Below, piece by piece: positions 42,853-51,092 of a DNA stretch of 64,000 nt. Within the stretch, counting starts at the first letter, position 1. Each line of letters starts with the position of its first letter. The position numbers and the translations under genes were made by a program. Source of the stretch: JANRKF01 sp033763575 (GTDB taxonomy: Bacteria > Pseudomonadota > Alphaproteobacteria > Rickettsiales > SXRF01); the NCBI GenBank assembly GCA_033763575.1, contig JANRKF010000006.1, positions 1-64,000 on the forward strand, read 5' to 3'. The notes below the pieces were generated by a model. It was given only the letters and a program-made list of their open reading frames with translations. It searched no databases and was not told where the DNA came from.

Positions 42853-44829
42853 ATGAATAAACTATTTTATACTACGCTTTTAAGCTCGACTATTTTATTC
42901 GGTGCAGTCCAGAGTGCGATGGCGGCCTCGGATGTTGATTCCGATGATTTGCTCAATATGTCGCTTGCTGAGCTTTCCAACGTGGAGGTGACCTCGGTAT
43001 CCAAGAAAGCCGAAAAAGAAACCGAAGCCGCCGCTGCGATTTTCGTGATCACCCAGGAAGATATTCAGCGCTCCGGCGCCACCGCTATTCCCGATTTACT
43101 GCGCATGGCCCCCGGTATTACGGTGACACAGGCCGGTTCGCATGACTGGACGGTGACAGCGCGCGGCTCCAACGACCAGTTCTCCAACAAGCTACTGGTG
43201 CTGATGGACGGCCGGACGATTTATTCACCGCTTTTCTCCGGCGTGATCTGGGACGTGCAGGACACGATGCTCGAAGACATCGACCGCATTGAGGTGATTC
43301 GCGGGCCGGGCGCGACGCTCTGGGGCGCGAACGCGGTGAACGGCGTAATCAATATCATCACTAAAAACGCAAAAGATACGCAGGGCGGCTTGGCCGTGGT
43401 CAGCGCAGGTAATCAGGTGAAGGGTATTGGTTCGGCGCGTTATGGCCTGAAGGTTGGCGAAGATAGCTATGTGCGGATGTATGCCAAGCAAAAAGAATAT
43501 AATTCAGAAGACCTGACTTCTGGCGCTACGGCCAATGATAACTGGAAGCGCAGTCAGGCGGGATTCAGGGGTGATTTGAGTGTTGGCGATGGAGACAAGC
43601 TCACGGTTCAGGGCGATATTTATGCCAATGATGAAGACGCCAATTATACAATCCCCGATCTAACTGCGGCTGGATTTATCAGCCATCCGGAAGGCATCAA
43701 GGCGGCGGGTGGAAACGTTCTGACGCGTTGGGAGCGCAAGCACAGCGAGGAATCGCAAACGACTGTGCAGATGTATTTTGATAATACCAGCTATAAAACC
43801 AGCTTCTTTAATGACCTGACCAACACCGGCGATATTGATGTTCAAAACGTATGGACTGGGTGGGGCGGCCAGGAAATCGTTTGGGGTGCCGGCTATCGCC
43901 TGGTCAGCAGCGAAAACGACCCGCAATCAGCGCAATACTCCCTGACGCCGAAACATCGCAACGACAATTTATTCAATGCATTCGTTCAGGACAAGATTAC
44001 GCTGATTCCAGAGGATTTATTCCTGACGCTTGGTACGAAGGTTGAGCATAATGATTATACGGGTGTTGAGGTGCAGCCGAGTGTTCGCATGTCCTGGCTA
44101 CCTGCGGAAAATCAGGCGGTTTGGGGTTCTGTTTCACGCGCGGTGCACACGCCGTATCGTTATACGGATGATGCTGTTCAGGCGGGCGGCATTGCAATAT
44201 TGCCTGGCCCTACTCCGGTCTATATTCTTACGGCTCCCAACAAAAGTTTAAAATCCGAAGAACTCATTGCTTATGAGCTGGGTTACCGCATTCAGCCGAC
44301 TAAGGCGCTCTCATTTGACCTCGCTACATTTTACAATGAGTATGATGAGCTATTTTTTAGCAATATAGGCACACCGACGACGTTTGTTCCGGCTGTGATT
44401 GATAACACCGGCTCAGGCACCTCCATGGGCTTTGAGCTTTCCAGCAAATGGAACGTTTCCAATCAGTGGCAGTTGGCTGGCGCTTACAGTTACATCAATG
44501 AAGTGTTTGATAAAAAGACGGCGCTTGCCCCTAGCTTTGTTGGAAAAACCCCGACGCATCAATTTAATGTCCGCTCTAGCTATGTGTTCATGCCGGGGGT
44601 GGAGATGAACAATGCCCTGTATTATGTGGACGACTTAAATGGCGTGGGGATTAAAGGATATTACCGCTTTGATACGAGCCTTGCCTATCGTGTGACGGAT
44701 GACATTGAGGTGAGTATCGTGGGCCAAAACCTGTTCCGCAACAGCCACCAGGAGTTCAGCCCCTTCGCCTATCGGGCTGCTACGGAAATTGGCCGAAGCA
44801 TCTACGGCAGCCTTACGGCTAGATTCTAG
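42853..44829 (+). CDS. TonB-dependent outer-membrane receptor
   Basis: The 658-residue protein has a signal peptide (ILFGAVQSAMAASD, cleavage near residue 24), a plug domain (VTSVSKKAEKETEAAAAIFVITQEDIQRSG, then IDRIEVIRGPGATLWGANAVNGVINI) and a beta-barrel ending in SLTARF with a terminal Phe. The plug start MSLAELSNVEVTSVSKK is typical of receptors often encoded beside YfiR and a CHASE8 kinase; those partners are at 48020-50090 here. Its ligand is unknown. It converges with the first desaturase gene with a 4-base overlap. Confidence 0.93.
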   Translation: MNKLFYTTLLSSTILFGAVQSAMAASDVDSDDLLNMSLAELSNVEVTSVSKKAEKETEAAAAIFVITQEDIQRSGATAIPDLLRMAPGITVTQAGSHDWTVTARGSNDQFSNKLLVLMDGRTIYSPLFSGVIWDVQDTMLEDIDRIEVIRGPGATLWGANAVNGVINIITKNAKDTQGGLAVVSAGNQVKGIGSARYGLKVGEDSYVRMYAKQKEYNSEDLTSGATANDNWKRSQAGFRGDLSVGDGDKLTVQGDIYANDEDANYTIPDLTAAGFISHPEGIKAAGGNVLTRWERKHSEESQTTVQMYFDNTSYKTSFFNDLTNTGDIDVQNVWTGWGGQEIVWGAGYRLVSSENDPQSAQYSLTPKHRNDNLFNAFVQDKITLIPEDLFLTLGTKVEHNDYTGVEVQPSVRMSWLPAENQAVWGSVSRAVHTPYRYTDDAVQAGGIAILPGPTPVYILTAPNKSLKSEELIAYELGYRIQPTKALSFDLATFYNEYDELFFSNIGTPTTFVPAVIDNTGSGTSMGFELSSKWNVSNQWQLAGAYSYINEVFDKKTALAPSFVGKTPTHQFNVRSSYVFMPGVEMNNALYYVDDLNGVGIKGYYRFDTSLAYRVTDDIEVSIVGQNLFRNSHQEFSPFAYRAATEIGRSIYGSLTARF

Positions 44830-45875
44830 CCCCTTTGGCGATGGTTGAGCAGAGATCGCAGCCCTGAGCAGTAATTCTTCAAAATGGTGGCGTGATAAGG
44901 GTGGTTCTTCGGCAAAATCGTAAGTAGATGGCGGTGAGCGGCTTCCATATTGTGATAAGGAATTTGTGGAAACATGTGATGCAGCGCATGGTAGCGCAAC
45001 CCCACGGGAAAAAATAATGTATTGAATAGTGTTGGGGGAAGTGTGGTGGAATCGATAATTTGCTGTTTATGGCTGGTTTGAGTAAAATTGCTGATATATC
45101 GATGGCTCATGATGACGCGGTAGTAGTTAATGACACTAGTGAGGTAAATTGCAGCGCACCATACCCCCATCAGCGTGATGGGTAATACGCCTGTGTAGAG
45201 AAGCACCGCTGTGGCCAGGGTATAAACGGCGCACCCTGCATCCTGCAGATACCATTCTTTTTTTTCTGCATCCGTCGGAAGAGGTCGGACATATTTCAGG
45301 TTCAGAGCAAGCGTGGACATATAGCGGAATACGAAAGTTCGCCCATTGCTGCCTATAAATGGCAGCAGAAACGGAATAATTCCCCAGCGTATGATTAAAA
45401 ACAGCGGCAAGAAAAGCGAGACGACGAAGGGAGAAAACACCAAGATATAGAAAGGGCCGCGATGCCCCAGATTATCATACTCCGCATCTTCCATGGTGCC
45501 ATAAGTTCTTGGCAGATGATGGTAGAGATGGGTGTTGTAATTATACAGTGGGACTTTGTGCAGGAAGCCATGAAACAGATTATACATCATCCCCGTCCAC
45601 CCAAGTTTTTTATTCAGATGATAAATTTCATGCATAAAAATGGTCATGCGGAATAGCGCTAGCGAGGCAATGATGATAAGGACAAATTGTATAAGGGAAC
45701 CCGTTTCTTCCATGGCGGCCAATACCAGGCATACATTTCCAATAAGAAACGTGATTAGAAAGTCGATAAAATAAAATATTTTATTGGGCTGAAGATAGGG
45801 CTGCATTTCAGGAAGAAGTTTGGCAAGATCAAGTTTTTCAGAAGCCGTATCGTTCAAAAATAATTCACTGTACAT
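44826..45875 (-). CDS. Membrane fatty-acid desaturase family protein
   Basis: The 349-residue protein has four or more membrane helices and three His boxes of di-iron desaturases/hydroxylases: HEIYH, HLYHHLPR and HALHHMFPQ, with HRYIS between. The boxes bind two irons that activate oxygen to put a double bond or hydroxyl into a lipid. Substrate position cannot be told. It shares no operon with the second desaturase, which is divergent from it by about 120 bases. Base composition is AT-richer than in the flanking housekeeping genes. Confidence 0.85.
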   Translation of the reverse strand: MYSELFLNDTASEKLDLAKLLPEMQPYLQPNKIFYFIDFLITFLIGNVCLVLAAMEETGSLIQFVLIIIASLALFRMTIFMHEIYHLNKKLGWTGMMYNLFHGFLHKVPLYNYNTHLYHHLPRTYGTMEDAEYDNLGHRGPFYILVFSPFVVSLFLPLFLIIRWGIIPFLLPFIGSNGRTFVFRYMSTLALNLKYVRPLPTDAEKKEWYLQDAGCAVYTLATAVLLYTGVLPITLMGVWCAAIYLTSVINYYRVIMSHRYISNFTQTSHKQQIIDSTTLPPTLFNTLFFPVGLRYHALHHMFPQIPYHNMEAAHRHLLTILPKNHPYHATILKNYCSGLRSLLNHRQRG

Positions 45876-45999
45876 GCTAATAGACCTTGTTTCACTGTGG
45901 TTTCTACATTAGAATTTCTTCTGTTTTATTGCAACAGTTATGAGCATTAACTCAGACCACGCCATCCATTTATCGCTTCCTCCCTAATTGGCTCAGCTG

Positions 46000-46971
46000 A
46001 TGGAAAAAGAAGAATACCTAGAAATTAAGAAGCAGCTCTCGTTTGAGAAGCCTGTGATTCTGACGTTGGTCACTATGGCTGTGCAGCTTTCGCTGTTGGC
46101 TCTTGCCATCGCATTGCTATTGCAAGGAACAGCCTTGACGTATCTTCTGTCGCAGTTGTTATTTGCGTTGTATTTTTTTCATGCGTTTGCCATGCTGCAT
46201 GAAGCTGGCCACGGCAATCTTCACAAGAAACGCTTGGTGAATTGGGTTGTCGGACATTTCTTCAGTGTTTTTTGTTTCATCCCCTTTTTTTCATGGCAGC
46301 ATATGCATCAGGGGCACCATGTTTATGCCGGCAGCATTAATAAAGACCCCGGCTCCAGGACGCTGCGAAAGATTCGCCAGCTCGGGAAAGTTCCAAAGCT
46401 TTACCAAATTGGCTGGAAACTCTGGGTTCCGATGCCCGCCATAGCGCAGCATGTGATGCTTTGGTTTTACCCCTTGCGGATATGGAGGGAGGAGCCGGAA
46501 AACAAGAGGACACTCTACCAAAGCTTTTTTTCAGTGTGTTTTTTGGTGCTGGCGTATCTGTTGCTATTCCAGCTTTTTCCTGAAGTGGTAACGGCTCAGA
46601 ATTTTCTTCCTGCTATCTTGCTGTATTTCGTGCTGACAGAGATTATTAACGCTCCACATCATGTGGGTATGCCACATTTTTATTCCACGCCGGAAAAGGA
46701 CAGACTCAGGCTTTGGGAGCAGAACCTGCCCACAAGAAGCTGCCATTATTACGGTGTCTTATCGGAAATTGTGACGCTAAATTTCAGCCTGCATACCGAG
46801 CATCATTTTTTCCCCACGCTTCCGTGGTACCGCTTAAAGAAAGCGCGCGATCTTATCAAGCCAAGGCTGGGCAAGTCCTATAACGAGGTAGGAGATTTTT
46901 CCTGGAACTGGAGAACTCGTAAAGTTGCTGCAGGCAAGGTTGTTTTATCAGATGATGCGTTATTGGGCTAA
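46000..46971 (+). CDS. Membrane fatty-acid desaturase family protein
   Basis: The 323-residue protein has His boxes HEAGHGNLH, HMHQGHHVYAG and HTEHHFFPTLPW, plus HHVGMPH, and paired membrane helices, as in delta-type acyl-lipid desaturases. I chose ATG 46000; a TTG at 45988 would add four residues. It is divergent from the other desaturase and convergent with the LuxI-like acyltransferase gene 11 bases on. Together they suggest modified acyl chains are made here. Confidence 0.85.
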   Translation: MEKEEYLEIKKQLSFEKPVILTLVTMAVQLSLLALAIALLLQGTALTYLLSQLLFALYFFHAFAMLHEAGHGNLHKKRLVNWVVGHFFSVFCFIPFFSWQHMHQGHHVYAGSINKDPGSRTLRKIRQLGKVPKLYQIGWKLWVPMPAIAQHVMLWFYPLRIWREEPENKRTLYQSFFSVCFLVLAYLLLFQLFPEVVTAQNFLPAILLYFVLTEIINAPHHVGMPHFYSTPEKDRLRLWEQNLPTRSCHYYGVLSEIVTLNFSLHTEHHFFPTLPWYRLKKARDLIKPRLGKSYNEVGDFSWNWRTRKVAAGKVVLSDDALLG

Positions 46972-46982
46972 CGTCAAAGCGC

Positions 46983-47705
46983 CTACTTTATCAGCTCAAG
47001 CTTTCTTTCTTTAGGTGTATGAACTTTGGGATGAATATTCCCACAAACATCACTTAAGTCCGACATTACGAGATAAGCTTTCTCCTCAAAGTTCGGAATC
47101 GGCGGCACTATAATTTCATCGCAAATACGGGTGTGGGCCGCTCCAAAGCTGTTGGCGATGCGTCGCCAGTTGCGGGCCAGTGCCGCAGTCGTGCGCACAA
47201 ATATATAGTGGGTATCTGCGCCGATTACTTTCTCAAACATAATTTTGCATAAGCCATGCATAATTTCCTGCTGGCGATGCTCCTCAAGGATGGCGAATTT
47301 AGAAATCACCCCGTGGCGCTCTTTATCAAGCGGAAGGTTATGGAAGGCTTCTCTAAGCTTGAAATCTTCCGTTTCCATTGGCAGGAGGAAGCTCTCATCT
47401 CCCTCACGTACGGTCAGGCGGCAGGCACCGATGAGAAGCTTGCCGCGGCGGGCTACCAATATCTCGCTGATTTTATCATGGTTGTCGGCGCCGCCGCTAC
47501 CATCACTGTTCATGACATCGCGGCCAAACATCTGGTCGCGCAGGCGGTAATATTGGTGGAGTAGCGCTTTATCGTCCGTGAATTCAAAAACGACCGGCTC
47601 AGGTTGGGGGGCTGGTCTGCCGAAACGCCTGATGAGCGCTTCTTGTGCGCTCTCAAGAAAGCTTTTTGTTTTTGGGGCCTCAACGGCATCGGTTGGCTTC
47701 GTCAT
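46983..47705 (-). CDS. LuxI/FeeM-like N-acyltransferase (GNAT superfamily)
   Basis: The 240-residue protein has the autoinducer-synthase-like pattern YYRLRDQMFGRD near residue 50, HDKISEILVARRGKLLIGACRLT (strand pair with conserved Arg), a long linker, then VISKFAILEEHRQQEIMHGLCKIM where LuxI enzymes have their Glu-x-x-Arg region. The fold is that of LuxI, N-acyl amino acid synthases (FeeM) and exosortase-associated acyltransferases. These join an acyl chain to an amine. The conserved EXXR is replaced by ISKF, so it need not make homoserine lactone. It lies between desaturases and a YfiR gene. Confidence 0.6.
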   Translation of the reverse strand: MTKPTDAVEAPKTKSFLESAQEALIRRFGRPAPQPEPVVFEFTDDKALLHQYYRLRDQMFGRDVMNSDGSGGADNHDKISEILVARRGKLLIGACRLTVREGDESFLLPMETEDFKLREAFHNLPLDKERHGVISKFAILEEHRQQEIMHGLCKIMFEKVIGADTHYIFVRTTAALARNWRRIANSFGAAHTRICDEIIVPPIPNFEEKAYLVMSDLSDVCGNIHPKVHTPKERKLELIK

Positions 47706-48019
47706 ATAGTTAACTTTCAGTTAATGACATTCTCAATGGTTAACCTTATATTAGGTATTTTTGCAAAAATCAATAGGTATTTTTTTCCTAGATAGCACAT
47801 AATTCGCATCTTTGCAACAGGATTATGCAAAGATCATTATCCTTCTATTTGCCTGTATTCCTTAATAAAACAGCAATGTTTTGCCGCTATCCTGACGCTT
47901 GTAAGACTATCAAAAGGCTTGGAAATACGTGCATGCATAAAACACCGTACAATAATATATTTAGTAATTTCAGATGCTTGTTGCGGTGCTATCCGCCCTC
48001 TCGTGGTGTGGTGTGACCC
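47706..48019. promoter_or_regulatory. 314-base AT-rich gap between the acyltransferase and yfiR genes
   Basis: No gene is seen. TAGGTATTTTT occurs twice as a direct repeat, at 47752 and 47774, 22 bases (two helical turns) apart. GTTAAC occurs at 47708 and 47739. These lie upstream of two divergent genes and may be binding sites for one regulator. No clear terminator is present. Confidence 0.4.
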
Positions 48020-48565
48020 ATGTATATATACCGTCAATTTAAAATTATTGTAATTTTTTCGTGTCTCTTCGGTTTCGTGGCGGCGCCTGCCTATGCGGCT
48101 CCCACACCGGATCAGATCAAAGCGGTGATGATCCGCAAATTCGTCGAATTCATTCGCTGGCCCGAGGCATCCGCACCGCAAAAGGAAATGCTGGTCAAAA
48201 TTTGTGTGTATGGCGATTCGGCGATGTCGGGCATGAACGCGGTGTTCTCCAAAACCTCTTCCGCTAACGCCATTCAATACAGCCTGAGCAATATTTCGCA
48301 GCTCGATAATGTGGCGGGCGCCTGCCATGTGGTGTTTATCTCGGCGTCCAGGCAAGACCAGCTCTCGTCCATACTTGCGGTGCTGCGTTCCAAGCCGGTG
48401 CTTACGGTGAGCGATGTCAATAATTTTGCCGAGCGGGGCGGGATGATCGGTTTCCATATCATCGACGGGAAAATACGTTACAACATCAATAATAAGGCGT
48501 TTGAGGCAGCGCAGCTCAAAGTCGATGCGCAACTGCTTGAAATCGCCAACAAGGTGGTGGAGTAG
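48020..48565 (+). CDS. yfiR: YfiR family periplasmic protein (DUF4154)
   Basis: The 181-residue protein has a signal peptide (FSCLFGFVAAPAYA, cleavage near residue 27) and the YfiR start DQIKAVMIRKFVEFIRWPEASAP, then ICVYGDS and CHVVFISASRQDQL. YfiR proteins sit in the periplasm and inhibit a membrane partner, classically the diguanylate cyclase YfiN. Here the partner is probably the CHASE8 histidine kinase that starts 4 bases after it. Families with a TonB receptor nearby often share this layout. Confidence 0.85.
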   Translation: MYIYRQFKIIVIFSCLFGFVAAPAYAAPTPDQIKAVMIRKFVEFIRWPEASAPQKEMLVKICVYGDSAMSGMNAVFSKTSSANAIQYSLSNISQLDNVAGACHVVFISASRQDQLSSILAVLRSKPVLTVSDVNNFAERGGMIGFHIIDGKIRYNINNKAFEAAQLKVDAQLLEIANKVVE

Positions 48566-48569
48566 GCTT

Positions 48570-50090
48570 ATGCTCAAGCTGAAAAACACGTCCATCCGCC
48601 AGCGCCTGACCCTGATTATCATGGGTATCAGCTGTGTGACCGTGCTTGTGACTACGCTCACCATTTCGATTATCGGGGTGTATAGCCTGCGGGCGAACAT
48701 CGTGTCCGAGCTTGATATTTCCGCCACCATCGTCGGCGATCGCAACCGTGCAGCCCTGAGCTTCGGCAAACAGGAGCAGGCGATCAGCAACTTAAGTATT
48801 CTTGGGGTGAAGCCGCCGATTGTGCAGGCCTGTTTATATGATAGCGAGGGCAAGGAGTTCGCTGCCTATATCAATCCGAAATATCGCGGCTCGGCGATAT
48901 GCCCGACCACGCTGGATCCGCGGGCAATCGTGACCGGCGAGCGGATCGAATTGATGAAAACCATCGACGGGGATTTCGGCGTCACCGGCTATATTTATCT
49001 TGAATCGACGCTGGAGCAGATCGACCAGTATATCGAGAAGCAAAGCACCATCGCCCTGACCGTGGCGCTGGGCGCGTTCCTGCTGTCCTACTTGCTGGCG
49101 GTCAATTTACAGAAAGCGATTTCGCAGCCGCTGCTGCATCTGGCCTCGGTGGCGCGGCATGTGACCGAGCATAAGGATTATTCGGTGCGGGCCAAGCAGC
49201 AGGGCGATCCGCGCCAGGAAAACAAGAACGAGCTTACGATCCTAACCCACTCCTTCAATAACATGTTAAGCGAGATCGGTGCGCGGAATAAGCAATTGCA
49301 GGAACAAAATGTCGAGTTGGAACGTTCGCGTGACTTGGCGGAGAGTTCCAACCGCGCCAAATCGCAATTCCTCGCCAATATCAGCCATGAGCTGCGCACG
49401 CCGCTCAACGCCATTATCGGCTTCTCCTCTATTCTGATGAATCAATTGTTCGGGGCGCTCGGCGATCCGAAATACCTTGAATATGCCAAAGACATCAACG
49501 ATTCCGGCACGCACCTGCTCGACATCATCAATGACATTCTCGACCTGTCGAAAGCCGAGGCCGGGAAACTGGCGCTGGCCTTCGAAGAAATGCATGTCGC
49601 CAAGGCGATACAAAAATGTGTGACGATCATGACCGAGCGCGCCGAAAAAGGTGAGGTCAGGCTGATTACAAATGTGCCGAAATCGCTGCCGTCGCTGGTG
49701 GTGGATCGTTTGCGCTTTATCCAGATCCTGCTCAATGTGCTTTCCAACGCCGTCAAATTCACCAATCCCGGCGGCACGGTGGATATTTCGGTGAGCACGA
49801 AAGAAACGGATTCCGTGGTCACCCATTTCGTCATCACCATCAAGGATACCGGCATCGGCATGACGCAGGAAGACATCGACAAAGCCTTCCAGAGCTTCGG
49901 GCAGGTCGATAGCGGCCTGAACCGCAAATATGAAGGCACCGGCCTCGGCCTGCCGCTGACAAAGAAATTGATCGAGCTGCACCATGGTGATATAACCATC
50001 GAAAGTGAGCTTGGGCATGGCACCAGCGTGGCACTGATTTTCCCCGCCATGCCGCCGGAAGGATATGTGCAGGAGCAGGATGCGCTGTAA
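48570..50090 (+). CDS. CHASE8 sensor histidine kinase
   Basis: The 506-residue kinase has a membrane helix (about 15-37), a CHASE8 periplasmic domain (about 40-150), a second helix (about 160-180) and a HAMP domain. A HisKA box with H273 (FLANISHELRTPLNAIIGF) and an HATPase domain follow, with the N-box FIQILLNVLSNAVKF, DTGIGM and GTGLGLPL. All catalytic boxes are whole, unlike those of the kinase at 23336. No receiver domain or response regulator is beside it. ATG 48570 follows yfiR by 4 bases. Confidence 0.92.
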   Translation: MLKLKNTSIRQRLTLIIMGISCVTVLVTTLTISIIGVYSLRANIVSELDISATIVGDRNRAALSFGKQEQAISNLSILGVKPPIVQACLYDSEGKEFAAYINPKYRGSAICPTTLDPRAIVTGERIELMKTIDGDFGVTGYIYLESTLEQIDQYIEKQSTIALTVALGAFLLSYLLAVNLQKAISQPLLHLASVARHVTEHKDYSVRAKQQGDPRQENKNELTILTHSFNNMLSEIGARNKQLQEQNVELERSRDLAESSNRAKSQFLANISHELRTPLNAIIGFSSILMNQLFGALGDPKYLEYAKDINDSGTHLLDIINDILDLSKAEAGKLALAFEEMHVAKAIQKCVTIMTERAEKGEVRLITNVPKSLPSLVVDRLRFIQILLNVLSNAVKFTNPGGTVDISVSTKETDSVVTHFVITIKDTGIGMTQEDIDKAFQSFGQVDSGLNRKYEGTGLGLPLTKKLIELHHGDITIESELGHGTSVALIFPAMPPEGYVQEQDAL

Positions 50091-50163
50091 CTATTTGTTT
50101 TAGGCGCATAAAGTCTTTGTTAAGAATTGCGCTTTAAGCTTAAGACCATCTAAGGAGTCGTTC

Positions 50164-50634
50164 ATGAAAGCATTATATACCGAAGCCGTGTTGATGATCG
50201 AGCGTTTGCACCGCCGTTTTCTCGATGTGGTGAATACCGAGCTGGAGCGTATGAAAACGGACGATATCAATAACGTCCAGGCGCTCATCCTCTATAATAT
50301 AAACACCGAGGAACTCACCATCGGCGAGCTGACCAACCGTGGTTTTTACCTGGGGTCGAACGTGTCGTACAACGTAAAGAAGCTGGTGGAAAACGGTTAT
50401 CTGGAGCAGGAAAAAGCGCCGCACGACAAGCGTTCGGTGCGCATCAAGCTTTCGGATAAAGGCCTTGCCCTGTGCAAACGTATCGACGATTTGTACCAGC
50501 GCAATGTCGATATGCTGGCCAAGGAGGCGGATGCTAATGCATTGATGAACCTCAATAAGATGCTTTCCACCCTGGAGCGCTTCTGGACGGATTATATCAA
50601 TAGCAGCTACCGTTCCCCGATAAATAATGCTTGA
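50164..50634 (+). CDS. ldtR: MarR family regulator (LdtR-like)
   Basis: The 156-residue winged-helix protein has ALYTEAVLMIERLHRRFLDVV at the start, the recognition part LTIGELTNRGFYLGSNVSYNVKKLVENGYLEQEKAPHDKRSVRIKLSDKG, and a dimer helix at the end. It resembles the LdtR branch conserved in alphaproteobacteria, linked in Liberibacter to an L,D-transpeptidase and osmotic tolerance. AAGGAG precedes the ATG. GCGCA and TGCGC around 50104-50130 form a possible operator. The symbol is from pattern recall. Confidence 0.75.
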   Translation: MKALYTEAVLMIERLHRRFLDVVNTELERMKTDDINNVQALILYNINTEELTIGELTNRGFYLGSNVSYNVKKLVENGYLEQEKAPHDKRSVRIKLSDKGLALCKRIDDLYQRNVDMLAKEADANALMNLNKMLSTLERFWTDYINSSYRSPINNA

Positions 50635-50695
50635 CGCCGCGGCCAATAACCTTTAGGAATCCCGCCTCTTAATATCGATTTGGATAGGATTTTTT

Positions 50696-50998
50696 ATGGC
50701 TAGACGTTGTGATCTCACCGGCACCGGCGCGCAAAGCGGCAATCTCGTGTCGCACTCCAACCGCAAAACCTGCACCAGTTTCCGCCCGAACCTGCAGCAT
50801 GTGTCGCTGATGAGCGATGCGCTCGGTGTGAGCGTTTCGCTTCGCATCACGGCGGCGACGCTGCGTTCGGTTGAACATAACGGTGGCCTCGACCAGTATC
50901 TCATCAATCACTCGGTTCGCAAACTTACGCCGGAAGCGGGCCGCCTGAAACGCCAGATCGAGAAAAAACTGGCCAAAACCGCAGTCAAAGCGGCATAA
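50696..50998 (+). CDS. rpmB: 50S ribosomal protein bL28
   Basis: The 100-residue basic protein starts MARRCDLTGTGAQSGNLVSHSNRKT, as in L28, with RPNLQHVSL in the middle. Length fits the alphaproteobacterial form, which has an extended C-terminus. TAGGA precedes the start by about 10 bases. Its place next to cobT and the LdtR-like gene is common in alphaproteobacteria. Confidence 0.95.
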   Translation: MARRCDLTGTGAQSGNLVSHSNRKTCTSFRPNLQHVSLMSDALGVSVSLRITAATLRSVEHNGGLDQYLINHSVRKLTPEAGRLKRQIEKKLAKTAVKAA

Positions 50999-51092
50999 TT
51001 TTAAGTTGCCTCCGGTGCTCGCTACTGCTCGCCCCATGAGGCGTAGCTCAAGGCTGGTTCGGCGCTACTCGCCTCTCATAACGATTAGGTGA
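50999..51092. repeat. Imperfect inverted repeat between rpmB and cobT
   Basis: GGCGTAGCTC and GCGCTACTCGCC face each other, and CTCGCTACTGCTCGCC lies just upstream. No T run follows, so it is a repeat-like element more than a clear terminator. No gene is seen. Confidence 0.4.

Noticed and set aside
45876..45999. A small gene between the two divergent desaturases
   Set aside because: No start with a ribosome site and no open frame of useful length; it is a divergent promoter region.
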